NCBI GenBank assembly: GCA_002390675.1
Contig: DGPZ01000140.1
Span: 1,105-39,097, forward strand
DNA: 37,993 nt
DNA from: Deltaproteobacteria bacterium UBA4427
Lineage (GTDB): Bacteria > Myxococcota_A > UBA9160 > UBA4427
Direction of reading: 5' to 3'
Shown: piece by piece, positions 17,426 through 26,450 of the stretch
How the letters are laid out: each line of letters opens with the position of its first letter
How positions within the stretch are numbered: position 1 is the first letter of the stretch
Position numbers and translations under genes: made by a program
The notes under the pieces: generated by a model
Database searches by the model: none
What the model was told of the DNA's origin: nothing
Seen by the model: only the letters and a program-made list of their open reading frames with translations

Positions 17426-19171
17426 ATGAACGCCGACCTCATCATCCGCAATGCCGACCTCGTAGACGGCACTGGCGCTCCCGTCACTCGCGCAGACCTC
17501 GCTGTTCGCGATGGCAAGATCGAAGCCGTGACAGCGGCTGGAGAACTTGCTGGCGCCTCTGCCGCGGAAGTCATCGACGCCGAAGGTCTGCTCGTCACTC
17601 CGGGTTTCATCGATCCACACACCCATTACGACGGCCAAGCCACTTGGGACGACCGCCTCGCCCCTTCGGCGGACCATGGCGTTTCGACCGTTGTCGTCGG
17701 CAATTGTGGCGTTGGCTTCGCCCCGGTCCGACCGGACCATAAAGAGGTGTTGATCGACTTGATGGAAGGCGTCGAAGATATTCCAGGCGCCGCCCTGCAC
17801 GACGGCATCAATTGGGCCTGGGAGAGTTTTCCTGAATACCTCGATGCGCTCGAATCCAAGCCGCGCGCTGTCGAAGTCGCAGCCCAGCTACCTCACGGCT
17901 CGCTTCGGACGTATGCGATCGGCAATGACGGCGATGTAAACGGACCCGCTTTGGATTCGCAGATCGCACACATGGCGCGCCTAGCAGAGGAAGCCATCGA
18001 AGCGGGTGCAGTCGCGTTCTCAAGCAACCGCATCACGATCCACACGTCGACTTCTGGAGAAGCCGTGCCCGGCACCTTCGCCGAATCCCGCGAAGTCAAC
18101 GCGATCATGAAGGCTGCGCAAAAAGATGGCCGCGGCCTCTTCCAGGTCGTGCCCGCAGGTCTCATGGGCGAAGATCCAGACGGATTCCGCCGCGAACTTG
18201 CCTTCTATCGGCAAGTCAGCCTCGATACCGGATGCACTGTCCTCTTCACAATCGCGCAGAATAATGTGCAACCCGACCTCTGGCGCGAACTCTACGACAT
18301 GGCCGACGCCGCAAACGCTGAAGGCGCCAAGCTCGTGCCGATGACGATCAACCGCCCCGGTGGCCTGCTGCTGAGCTGGGAGACCTTTCATCCCTTCGTC
18401 GATCGTCCGAGCTACGTCGAAATCGCAGAGCTCCCGATCGCCGAACGACTCGCCGCATTACGCGACCCGGCACGGCGTGCACGGATCATTGAAGAACCGA
18501 TTCAAACGCCGATGTTCAAGCATGCCGTCGATATCGTGTTAAGCAGCCTCGGAAGCACGTTCCTCCCTTCAACCGACGAGATCAACGAACCCGATCCGGC
18601 GAAGAGTCTCGGAGGGATCATTGAAGCCAAAGGAATCGCGCCTCTCGAAGGCGTCTACGATGCACTGTGTGATGCGTCTGAAGGCGCAGATGGCGCGGGC
18701 TTCTTGAACGTCTTCATGGGGAACTACGCCGAAGGCAACCTGGGCGCGGTTCACGAAATGCTCACGCGGCCCGGGACGCTTGTTGGCGGCGGCGACGGCG
18801 GGGCACACGTCACGGTGATCTGTGACGCGAGCTACCCGACCTATATGCTTCAGCATTGGGTCCGCGAGCGGAAGCGTGGCGAGCGATTCGCCATCGAGCA
18901 AGCGGTGAAGATGCTTACGCAGGATCCCGCGGAGCTCTATGGCATGAAAGACCGGGGCATCGTCGCCAAGGGTTTACGCGCCGACCTTAATGTAATTGAC
19001 CTGAATCGCATCGCCCTCGGTCGCCCCCGCGTTGAACACGACCTACCTAGCGGGGCACCACGGCTGTTGCAGAGCGCTACGGGTTACAAAGCAACGATCG
19101 TCGGAGGCCAGGTCACGAGTCGCGATGGCGTCGATACCGGCGCGAGACCCGGTGGACTTTACCGGGCCTAG
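17426..19171 (+). CDS. N-acyl-D-amino-acid deacylase family amidohydrolase (paralogue 2)
   Basis: 581-residue amidohydrolase. The start at 17426 (MNADLIIRN) follows CGGAGAAGACC. Seen: PGFIDPHTHYDGQ with metal His65 and His67, VGNCGVGFAPV with Cys94, QLPHGSLRTYAIG, and GGDGGAH with the catalytic Asp; the C terminus is KGLRADLNVIDL then the DLPSGAPRLLQ motif of the dihydroorotase-like small domain. It has the same length as paralogue 3 at 22842 and shares long stretches with it (HTHYDGQ.TWDD, MEGVEDIPG, EYLDAL), so the two are closely related copies on opposite strands. Predicted reaction: removal of an N-acyl group from an amino acid or related amide. It is transcribed away from an NAD(P)-binding gene and toward the OYE-like gene. 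Confidence 0.9.
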   Translation: MNADLIIRNADLVDGTGAPVTRADLAVRDGKIEAVTAAGELAGASAAEVIDAEGLLVTPGFIDPHTHYDGQATWDDRLAPSADHGVSTVVVGNCGVGFAPVRPDHKEVLIDLMEGVEDIPGAALHDGINWAWESFPEYLDALESKPRAVEVAAQLPHGSLRTYAIGNDGDVNGPALDSQIAHMARLAEEAIEAGAVAFSSNRITIHTSTSGEAVPGTFAESREVNAIMKAAQKDGRGLFQVVPAGLMGEDPDGFRRELAFYRQVSLDTGCTVLFTIAQNNVQPDLWRELYDMADAANAEGAKLVPMTINRPGGLLLSWETFHPFVDRPSYVEIAELPIAERLAALRDPARRARIIEEPIQTPMFKHAVDIVLSSLGSTFLPSTDEINEPDPAKSLGGIIEAKGIAPLEGVYDALCDASEGADGAGFLNVFMGNYAEGNLGAVHEMLTRPGTLVGGGDGGAHVTVICDASYPTYMLQHWVRERKRGERFAIEQAVKMLTQDPAELYGMKDRGIVAKGLRADLNVIDLNRIALGRPRVEHDLPSGAPRLLQSATGYKATIVGGQVTSRDGVDTGARPGGLYRA

Positions 19172-19335
19172 CACGTTCGGGGTCACAGGCGCCGCCGCTC
19201 CCTTGGAGACAAGCGCATGACTAAGAAAACTTGGCCTCAATCGGGGTTATGGAGGGCCGTGGCGGACTCTTCTTAAAAACCGTTCCCGGAACTAAAATCG
19301 AAGCCCCTAAACAGTACTACTCGTTCTAATGCTGA

Positions 19336-21384
19336 CTAGTCTCTGAGAATCAGCTCGGCCGCACGCTGTACCGCTCCTTCAACAAAACCGACCGACTCAC
19401 AATCGCCTAACGCCCGCGCAGCGATTCCATGGCTTACGAGTGCATCAACGAGACGCGTATCCGGAATGGCACCGCTACTCACGATCACCCGATCAGCCTT
19501 CGCTGAACAAGAACGGCCCTCGGCATCTACCCAATCGACTGCGCCAAGCCGAATCTCACGAAGGTCGGCGCCGCCTATCAGTCGGATACCCATCTCCTCC
19601 GCGTCGTGGACATAACGCCATCGACCCACCATCCCATTCGCTTCGGCAAAAACGTGGCCTGGCTCGAGTACGAGCACTTCCGCGCCTCGCGCCCTCGCGA
19701 CCCCCGCGATCGCTAACCCAGTTCGATCCCCCCCGAGTACAACGATATGGCTTCCCGATTCGCTCGCCGCCTCTGTCGCTATCTCTTTCGCTGCCCCTAT
19801 CGATTCATCGCAGAGCCAAGGTCGAATCTCATCAACTGTCTTCACATGCGACAGCTCGGCTCCAGGAACCTCCGGACGCGGCCAGAGCGCACCGGTAGCA
19901 ACATAAACCTCGTCGAAGCCCATCCCCCCAACGTCCTCGCTTTGCACCCGCGTCTCGAGTCGGACCTCAACGTGTTGCCGCTCCATCTCGCCTTCGAACC
20001 ACCGGAGCAGGGCCTTGTTAGGTTCCGCCGTTCGTGCCGCCAGCGCGAACCGCCCGCCCAGAGATCCCGAGGCCTCCGCGAGAACAACCTCGTGTCCGCG
20101 AAGTGAAGCGAGGCGCGCTGCTTCCATACCCGCAGGGCCTCCGCCAATCACGAGCACTCTGTGCGGATCGCGGGCGGGCTCGATTTTCCGGTCCGCTTCA
20201 AAACCCGTAAGCGAGTTCACCGCACATCGAATTTTCGAGCGCTCAAAAATCTGGCTGATGCATCGGTAGTGATACATACATGGGCGAATGGCCTCGGGCG
20301 TTCCCGCCACGAGCTTATTCGGAAGATCAGGGTCGGCGAGCAGCTTTCGCCCCATCGCGACAAAGTCCGCCCGCCCCTGAGAGATCAGCGTCTCCGCCTC
20401 ATCGGGTTCGATCCGACCGACCGCAATGACTGGAACCTCGACACGTTTCTTGACGGCCTCAGCGAGCGGAATGAAGCGTCCGGGAATATGCGTCGCGTGC
20501 GCTTCTGTATACCCTATCGCCCGCGCGGGATCGGCATAGGCACTCACGTGTACAGCATCGGCTCCCGCCGCCTCCGCCAGTTCCGCCACGCGGCAAGCGT
20601 CGTCGAGATTCTCGCCATCGATGAAGAGTTCTTCGCCGTTAATCCGACACCAAAGCGGATAATCGTTTCCGACCTTACGCCTCGTCGCTTCGATGATCTC
20701 GACCAGAAAGCGTGCGCGATTCTCGACGGAACCACCGTATTCGTCTTCGCGACGATTCGTAGTGGGCGAAAGAAAATTATCGATCAGGTAGCCATGACCC
20801 GCGTGGAGCTCGCAGCCGTCGATGCCGGCTCGCGCGGCACGCGCCACCGCGTTGGCATAACGCTCAGCCATTGCCTGAATATCGTCGGCGGTCATTTCGT
20901 GCAGAACAAGCTTCGCGCCCGTGACGCTCGCCGGCGTTCCCATTCGGCTCGCTTCGCCTGGGGTGAGCATGCCCATCAAAGAATCGGCGCCTCCCTGTTT
21001 CGTCGGAAGCGACGGGACCATAAGAGGACGACCCGCGAGCAGATCTTCGACCGCAGCCTTCCCGTTATGCACAAGCTGCAGAGCCACCTTCGCACCGTGC
21101 TTATGCACGCGGTTCGCGAGCTCCGCCCAACCCTCTACAAAAGAGTCGTTCCCAATGGCACTCTGGTGCGGGCTAGCAAGTCCTTCTGGGGCCGTAATCC
21201 CGACCGAGCCGACGATTAGAAGCGCGACCCCACCCCGTGCCCGTGCTTCAAAATACGCGACCTGTTGTGGCGTCACGTAACCGCCGTCGGTCGCTTGATC
21301 GTCCCCCATAGGGCACATCAGAATGCGGTTTCGCAGCGACATCGTACCGATGCGCCCAGGCGAAAGCAGGTGCGGATAGCTCAT
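19336..21384 (-). CDS. Old Yellow Enzyme/2,4-dienoyl-CoA reductase-like flavoprotein with altered Fe-S motif
   Basis: 682-residue fusion of an FMN TIM-barrel (residues ~1-360), an Fe-S segment and an FAD/NAD(P)-binding domain (~400-682), as in FadH and trimethylamine dehydrogenase. Seen: CELHAGHGYLIDNFLSP with TNRREDEYGGSVENR (FMN site and catalytic region), RADFVAMGRKLLADP (FMN phosphate site), VIGGGPAGMEAARLA (FAD Rossmann) and VVLGGDRTGLAIA (second dinucleotide fold). The Fe-S segment is C369-M-Y-H372-Y-R-C375 with C387; the second of the four usual Cys is His. Predicted role: NAD(P)H-dependent reduction of an enone or dienoyl-CoA, or amine oxidation. It faces paralogue 2 convergently; a PhyH gene lies 82 bases upstream on the same strand. 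Confidence 0.88.
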   Translation of the reverse strand: MSYPHLLSPGRIGTMSLRNRILMCPMGDDQATDGGYVTPQQVAYFEARARGGVALLIVGSVGITAPEGLASPHQSAIGNDSFVEGWAELANRVHKHGAKVALQLVHNGKAAVEDLLAGRPLMVPSLPTKQGGADSLMGMLTPGEASRMGTPASVTGAKLVLHEMTADDIQAMAERYANAVARAARAGIDGCELHAGHGYLIDNFLSPTTNRREDEYGGSVENRARFLVEIIEATRRKVGNDYPLWCRINGEELFIDGENLDDACRVAELAEAAGADAVHVSAYADPARAIGYTEAHATHIPGRFIPLAEAVKKRVEVPVIAVGRIEPDEAETLISQGRADFVAMGRKLLADPDLPNKLVAGTPEAIRPCMYHYRCISQIFERSKIRCAVNSLTGFEADRKIEPARDPHRVLVIGGGPAGMEAARLASLRGHEVVLAEASGSLGGRFALAARTAEPNKALLRWFEGEMERQHVEVRLETRVQSEDVGGMGFDEVYVATGALWPRPEVPGAELSHVKTVDEIRPWLCDESIGAAKEIATEAASESGSHIVVLGGDRTGLAIAGVARARGAEVLVLEPGHVFAEANGMVGRWRYVHDAEEMGIRLIGGADLREIRLGAVDWVDAEGRSCSAKADRVIVSSGAIPDTRLVDALVSHGIAARALGDCESVGFVEGAVQRAAELILRD

Positions 21385-21466
21385 CGGCGCTTGACCTCGG
21401 AGTTCATTGAGTGTGCCCTTAGCCTATCTTGGCATCTACCGTTGTGATGCGTAGGGCGGACGTCGA

Positions 21467-22750
21467 TCAAGATTCGACGCGTTCTCGCATCTCGTCAATG
21501 CTGGGAATATCTCCAACACCGTAGCCAGGCATGATCTGGTTATAGCCTTGGTAGGCGCCAATCAATTCGCTCGCCCGCGGGCTGTAATGCTGAAGATAAA
21601 GCGTGCGCCTGCGATTTGGTCCCGTCGGCGGCGGTCCGGCATGAAGGCCACAGCCAAAATGAACCGTCGCATCCCCCGGCTCCGCCTGAATCGGCACAAG
21701 CGGGTAGCGGTCCGGCGTAATGTGCGAGGCGACGTTGTGATAAGCCTTGCCCCAACTGCCAGCCATCATATGTAGCTGTGAGCTTGCGGGGCCCGCTGCA
21801 TCGACTTGAATCCCTACAAGGACACAGGGACAGGTCGTATGGCACGCCCCAAAGCCACAGTCGCTGTGGTACTCGAGATTCGCGAAGCCAGTCGCATCGT
21901 CGCGAAGACCTTCTTTCTTTACGACGGCCAAGATGCCTTCTATCCGATCCGGCACGGGCACGACGTTCTCCCGCGAGAGCGCCACAAGGTCGCGGGTCCG
22001 TGGATGATCGTAGAGGGCGCCAATCTCCTCGGAACGGTCCGACAGATAGGTCAGTCGGTAGGGGAAGCGTTCGCCCTGCCCGTCCGTCGCCCACCAAGAA
22101 GAGAGCTCACCCTCTTCTGCCTCGGCTGTCACACGGTCCAGCTCTCGACCTAATAGCGCTACATGATCCGCTTCGAAGGCACGGCGTACAACCAGAAACC
22201 CGGTCGTGCGAAGGAAGTGGGACATCTCCTCAGGGTCCGCATCAACCTCGAATTTCTGATGTAAGTCGAGGGGGTCGTCGCGGCGATCTTTAAGCTCGGC
22301 CCCGGCCGGGTCATAGATCTCTCGCCCGGAATACATGCACCTGATCGCCGGTTCCCAATCGTCCCAGCTCTCGAAATTACCGCGCAAGAATTTGACTGCA
22401 CCGCTATAGAGCAGCCCGTACCGCGTCCGGTACTCGTAGAGATAGTCGAGCCAGGATTCGTGGTCGACGATCTCAATAATCGTCCGCGCGTCCTTCGCCT
22501 GCCCCGCTTCGATCTCAACCTGCCCCTTCGAACAGCGATAAGAGTAGAAACGGCCATCTGGCAAGCCGATTGCGATCGGCGCGCGCCCCTCGACGTCCCA
22601 AGCAACTCGGGCGTTTACGCCAGACGCGAGACGCTCGGGGAGTTCGGACTGATGAAAGGCATCGAAGTCAATCCAAGGAAGATTTGCTCGCCGATAGGTG
22701 CCGAACGTCGCGTCACGTCCGATCTCGCTCGTCGCGTTCGAGGTTCCCAC
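21467..22750 (-). CDS. Phytanoyl-CoA dioxygenase (PhyH) family protein with N-terminal SCP2-like domain
   Basis: 427 residues from a GTG at 22750, which follows GGGAGGGCGGGAAGC; a frame extending to 22894 would overlap the upstream deacylase and is not preferred. Residues ~40-145 look like a sterol-carrier-protein-2 fold (GRFYSYRCSKGQVEIEAG, then WLDYLYEYRTRYGLLYSG and VKFLRGNFESWDDWEP). From ~170 comes the Fe(II)/2-oxoglutarate double-stranded beta-helix: YHSD with His295 and Asp297, GLHAG with His370 (the third Fe ligand) and NRRRTLYL with the Arg for 2-oxoglutarate. Four Cys lie just after the first Fe ligands (SDCGFGACHTTCPC). Predicted role: hydroxylation of a lipid-like substrate delivered or held by the SCP2 part. 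It is read in the same direction as the deacylase just upstream. Confidence 0.85.
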   Translation of the reverse strand: MGTSNATSEIGRDATFGTYRRANLPWIDFDAFHQSELPERLASGVNARVAWDVEGRAPIAIGLPDGRFYSYRCSKGQVEIEAGQAKDARTIIEIVDHESWLDYLYEYRTRYGLLYSGAVKFLRGNFESWDDWEPAIRCMYSGREIYDPAGAELKDRRDDPLDLHQKFEVDADPEEMSHFLRTTGFLVVRRAFEADHVALLGRELDRVTAEAEEGELSSWWATDGQGERFPYRLTYLSDRSEEIGALYDHPRTRDLVALSRENVVPVPDRIEGILAVVKKEGLRDDATGFANLEYHSDCGFGACHTTCPCVLVGIQVDAAGPASSQLHMMAGSWGKAYHNVASHITPDRYPLVPIQAEPGDATVHFGCGLHAGPPPTGPNRRRTLYLQHYSPRASELIGAYQGYNQIMPGYGVGDIPSIDEMRERVES

Positions 22751-22841
22751 GCTTCCCGCCCTCCCTACAGATGGAGCGTTCCAGGTAGAAGAAACGCCCC
22801 AGGCGCGCGGCAAACACCACGCGCCTGGATTTATTTTTCGC

Positions 22842-24587
22842 CTAACGCGCTCCGCGCACCAAGCGTCCTGGCCGAGCGCCCGTGTCTTCGCCATTGCGAC
22901 GCGTCACTTCGCCGGAGACGATCGTGTAGTCGTAGCCCTCGGCCTGCTGTAGAAGCCGTCGCCCGCCCGCCGGAAGATCGTGCACCATCTTGATCGACCG
23001 AAGCTTCAGGTTTTCGAAGTCGATGACGTTCAGATCCGCTCTCTTGCCCACTTCGAGCGTGCCGCGGTCACCGAGTCCGAAGAGATCAGCGGTGTCCTTG
23101 GTCTGCTTCTTAACGACCCACTCTAGATTGAGCTTGTCGCCGCGAGAACGGTCCCGCGCCCAATGCGTCAGCATGAAGGTCGGGATTGAGGCGTCGCAGA
23201 TCATTCCGCAATGTGCGCCGCCATCAGAGAGGCCCGACACGCAGTAGGGGTTCGTCAGCTGCTCTCGAATCACGTCATGGTTGCCTGCAACATAGTTGAA
23301 GATCGGCATCATGAGCATGTTAGTCCCGTCGCCCGCCGTAAAGGCGTCGTAGGCAGCTTCGATAGGCTCCACGCCATTTGCCTTCGCGATAGACTCGATG
23401 CACTGATCCGGCGTCGGCTCATAGTCCGGCGGATCGCCGATCACAAAGAGCCTGTTCAGCATGGCGCCGATCATGTCCGTCATGCCATCAAAGAGATTGT
23501 CTGGGTTCGCGGGAAGGCTTTCCTCCGACAGAATCGCCGCCTTGTTCTCGGCTTTCTGCAGTTCAGCAGCAAGCGCTTCAATCCCGTCCGTCTCTTCGAG
23601 AAGCCGAACGAAGGTCGGCTTCCGTGCAAACGGATGATGTGTCTGAAGACCGATCATGAGTCCGAAGGGACGAGCTGCAATTTGCGGGTAAAGCTGAGCG
23701 CCTTCGTCCGCTGCTTTGATCGATTCCGTCATGATCTCGTGCCACAGCTCCGGCTCCGTTTCGTTCTGCAACATGGCGAAGGTCACGGGCCTTTGAATTT
23801 CGGCCGAGAGCTTCTTCATCCACTCGACCTCCTTTTTGGCGTTCACGAGGTCTTGACCGTCCGCTCCGGCGGGCGCCAGTTCGAAGACTCCGGCACCAGC
23901 ATCCTGAAGTCCATATCCGAGTCCGAAGAGTTCATCCTCTGCCGCGAAAGTGCCAGGGACCGGCTCGCCGTCCATGGCACGATGTCCGAGTACACGGCTC
24001 GTACTCACGCCGAGCGCACCCGCTTCGATCGCTTCCTTTGTTAGGCCGCGCATCGTCGCGATATCTTCTGCGCTCGCCGGCTCGTTCCTTGCGCCACGTT
24101 CGCCCATCACGTAAGCGCGAAGTGCACCATGTGGAAGCTGCGTAGCAAAGTCGACGGAGGTCTTTCGTTTATCGAGAGCATCGAGGTACTCCGGAAAGGT
24201 CTCCCATTCCCAAGTAATCCCTTCGGACAGCGCTGTGCCGGGAATGTCTTCGACGCCTTCCATCAGCTGAATCAGCCATTCTTCTTTGCCGGGCTGAACA
24301 GGCGCGAAACCGACACCGCAATTGCCCATCACGACGGTTGTCACACCGTGCCCGCCGGACGGATCTAGAGTGTCATCCCACGTCACCTGGCCGTCGTAGT
24401 GCGTATGCACATCAACAAAGCCGGGCGTCACGATTCGCCCAGCCGCGTCGATGGTCTTCAAAGCGGCGCCGGGAACCTGTGCGCCAATTCCGGCGATACG
24501 GCCGTCTTTGATAGCCACTTCGCCTTGGTACGCAGCGGCGCCAGTGCCGTCGACGATTTTCCCACCAGTAATTTTGAGATCGAACAT
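22842..24587 (-). CDS. N-acyl-D-amino-acid deacylase family amidohydrolase (paralogue 3)
   Basis: 581-residue amidohydrolase with start ATG at 24587 behind GAGGTAAAGCG. Seen: PGFVDVHTHYDGQ with His61 and His63, MGNCGVGFAPV with Cys90, QLPHGALRAYVMG, and SDGGAHCGMICD holding the catalytic Asp; C-terminal GKRADLNVIDFENL. It is nearly colinear with paralogue 2, more distant from paralogue 1. The stop codon TAG is inside GTTAGGC. Downstream on the same strand is the PhyH gene, separated by 91 bases, so the two may be one transcript. Together they suggest a pathway that oxygenates and deacylates N-acyl or amide lipids; that is inference. Confidence 0.9.
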   Translation of the reverse strand: MFDLKITGGKIVDGTGAAAYQGEVAIKDGRIAGIGAQVPGAALKTIDAAGRIVTPGFVDVHTHYDGQVTWDDTLDPSGGHGVTTVVMGNCGVGFAPVQPGKEEWLIQLMEGVEDIPGTALSEGITWEWETFPEYLDALDKRKTSVDFATQLPHGALRAYVMGERGARNEPASAEDIATMRGLTKEAIEAGALGVSTSRVLGHRAMDGEPVPGTFAAEDELFGLGYGLQDAGAGVFELAPAGADGQDLVNAKKEVEWMKKLSAEIQRPVTFAMLQNETEPELWHEIMTESIKAADEGAQLYPQIAARPFGLMIGLQTHHPFARKPTFVRLLEETDGIEALAAELQKAENKAAILSEESLPANPDNLFDGMTDMIGAMLNRLFVIGDPPDYEPTPDQCIESIAKANGVEPIEAAYDAFTAGDGTNMLMMPIFNYVAGNHDVIREQLTNPYCVSGLSDGGAHCGMICDASIPTFMLTHWARDRSRGDKLNLEWVVKKQTKDTADLFGLGDRGTLEVGKRADLNVIDFENLKLRSIKMVHDLPAGGRRLLQQAEGYDYTIVSGEVTRRNGEDTGARPGRLVRGAR

Positions 24588-24792
24588 TCGCTTTACCTCG
24601 AAGCGATGCTCGCCTTCGTGCAGTCGAAGGTCGGATCGCTATTTATTTGGGTAGACATGGGATCGAGCAGGGGACGGAATCGCATCGACGTTCAGGACCT
24701 AGCTCCCGCCTTGAACCAAACGTGACGAGTGGTCATTGTACACCGGCGAGGCGGGTCGCAACGATGAGATTTGAGCACTATCTCTTGACGTA

Positions 24793-25719
24793 CTAGCGCC
24801 TTCCTGGCTCTCGCCAATCGAGAATTGCCGTCGGGGACCAGCCCGCATTCATAGGGAGGATCGATTCCCAATTGGGCCAAAGTTCACGCTGTCGGACAAA
24901 TTCCTGAGCCATGAAATGCTGCCCGTTGAAGGCTGTGGCTTCCTCCGCAGTCGCTAACCAAAGCGCAGCCATGGCCGGAACCTCGACAGGACAGAAAAGT
25001 TCTTTCGGATAGCCGAGCCGATGGCCCTGGGTATGGAAACGCTCTGTCATCACAGGCCCCGGATCGAGATCAAACGAGAGGATGCCGTCGCGTCCGTGCT
25101 CTGCCGCCAAGCCGTCCGCAATTTTCCCGCAGGCCGCCTTCGAGCAGTTATACGAGACTCCCGCGCCACCGGCGCCAGGCGGACCGCCCTGCTTTTGGTA
25201 GTTATGCCGCGTTGAAAGGTTGATGACGCGCCCCGCACCGCGCTCCAGCATCCCCGGCAGGCAATGCTTAATCAGTGCTATCGGGGCTAGGAAATTCGCC
25301 TGCACTTTCGCGGCAAACTCCTCCATAGGCGTGTCCTTGATCCAGGCATTCGTGTACTGCCCCATCTCGTACATCGCGTTATTCACCAACACATCCACGC
25401 CACCCCACTCGTCCAGAACGCGCGCAGCGCCGCACTCAACGGAAGCCCCGTCTAGTAGGTCGAGCTGAATGGGGAGCGCTCGCGCACCAAGCGCCTCGAC
25501 CTCCGAGACTGTCGCCTCCAAGCTTCCCGGCAGAGGCGTCGCGTTTCCGTGCTCATCCTGCTCACGCCCATCTCCTTCATGAAGCGTGCGCCCAGTAAAC
25601 GCAATATCGAAGCCCGCCCGTGCGAACTCCCTGCAGATCGCCTTGCCAATCCCTCGCGTGCCTCCGGTCACGAGCACTCGCTCCCGTTTCCCATCCCCAT
25701 TCGAAGCCGACTCGCCCAT
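24793..25719 (-). CDS. SDR-family oxidoreductase
   Basis: 308-residue short-chain dehydrogenase. The start at 25719 (MGESAS) has GAAGGGATCG upstream and is preferred to an ATG at 25746. Seen: TGGTRGIG at 18-25, VNNAMYE (Met replaces the usual Gly of NNAG), INLSTRHNYQ near the catalytic Ser, SYNCSKAAC with catalytic Tyr and Lys. An extra insertion between the second and third strand (HEGDGREQDEHGNA) and a long C-terminal tail (about 50 residues after NGQHFMAQE) mark it off from the two other SDRs in the window. The substrate is unknown. It is divergent from the cupin gene at 25833 with 113 bases between starts. Confidence 0.88.
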   Translation of the reverse strand: MGESASNGDGKRERVLVTGGTRGIGKAICREFARAGFDIAFTGRTLHEGDGREQDEHGNATPLPGSLEATVSEVEALGARALPIQLDLLDGASVECGAARVLDEWGGVDVLVNNAMYEMGQYTNAWIKDTPMEEFAAKVQANFLAPIALIKHCLPGMLERGAGRVINLSTRHNYQKQGGPPGAGGAGVSYNCSKAACGKIADGLAAEHGRDGILSFDLDPGPVMTERFHTQGHRLGYPKELFCPVEVPAMAALWLATAEEATAFNGQHFMAQEFVRQRELWPNWESILPMNAGWSPTAILDWREPGRR

Positions 25720-25832
25720 CTTTTCGATCCCTTCTCGCGCGCGCACTGATTTGTCAGACTCAACACCCTACCTCTACACGAATCAGGTGCACACCCGCTT
25801 AGCGCGCACGCACACGATAGGAGAAGCTCTAA

Positions 25833-26324
25833 ATGAAACTGCTGATCACCGGACACGATGCGAAGGGCACTTCCGTTTTCTCTCATGCTGGCGCGCCCCC
25901 ACGAAGCAGCTCCCCCGGCAGCTTTGAACTCTGGTCCACCAAAGGACCGCTCTCGGTCCCCGACCCCACAGCACCAGAGGCCCCGGCCGAGATTGGATAT
26001 TTCGCCGTCGACGGCGAGTCCTCGTTCAAGGTCGTCCGCGTCCCACCAGAAAGCGAACGGGGCCCCTCGATTGATCCCACTACGCTACCCCCCGAGATCG
26101 CCCATTACTTCGATCCGAACGATCTCGAGATGCATACGACGGACACGATCGACTACGTCGTAGTTGCAAGCGGCCGCGCTGAACTCGAACTCGATGGCGG
26201 CCGCAAGGAAATAGTCGAGGCCGGCGACTGCATTGTTCAGCGCGGAACCCGACATGCCTGGCGCGTACTCGGCGATGAAGCCCTTGTCTTGATCGCCACT
26301 ATGATCGGGGCGCGACGCACGTAA
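25833..26324 (+). CDS. Cupin-domain protein
   Basis: 163-residue single cupin barrel. The start at 25833 follows AGGAGAAGCTCTAA. Seen: MHTTDTIDYVVVASGRAEL (first cupin motif region; His then Asp where classical cupins place His-x-His and Glu) and EAGDCIVQRGTRHAWRV (second motif with the conserved Pro-Gly-like turn and metal His). The N-terminal ~80 residues are poorly structured and Pro-rich. Many such small cupins occur beside oxidoreductase genes as isomerases or small-molecule sensors; none of these roles can be proven here. It is not clearly in an operon with the phosphofructokinase that starts 126 bases on. Confidence 0.82.
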   Translation: MKLLITGHDAKGTSVFSHAGAPPRSSSPGSFELWSTKGPLSVPDPTAPEAPAEIGYFAVDGESSFKVVRVPPESERGPSIDPTTLPPEIAHYFDPNDLEMHTTDTIDYVVVASGRAELELDGGRKEIVEAGDCIVQRGTRHAWRVLGDEALVLIATMIGARRT

Positions 26325-26450
26325 TTGGCGCTCAAAGCTAATCCTCGTGGCGCAACACAAATGGTCGGCACGCGACGCTTCTGACTCGAAACCCCAGCCA
26401 TCCAGCGAGGTTCAGCTACGTTCCTGCGCGAATCGTTCATGGAGAGTGGT

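Noticed and set aside
19217..19276. 19-codon frame with a GGAG site between convergent genes
   Set aside because: Too short to support as a gene, with no conserved feature; kept only as a note.
20161..21219. Plus-strand open frame of about 350 codons inside the OYE-like gene
   Set aside because: Antisense to a clearly conserved flavoprotein; composition is typical of a shadow frame.
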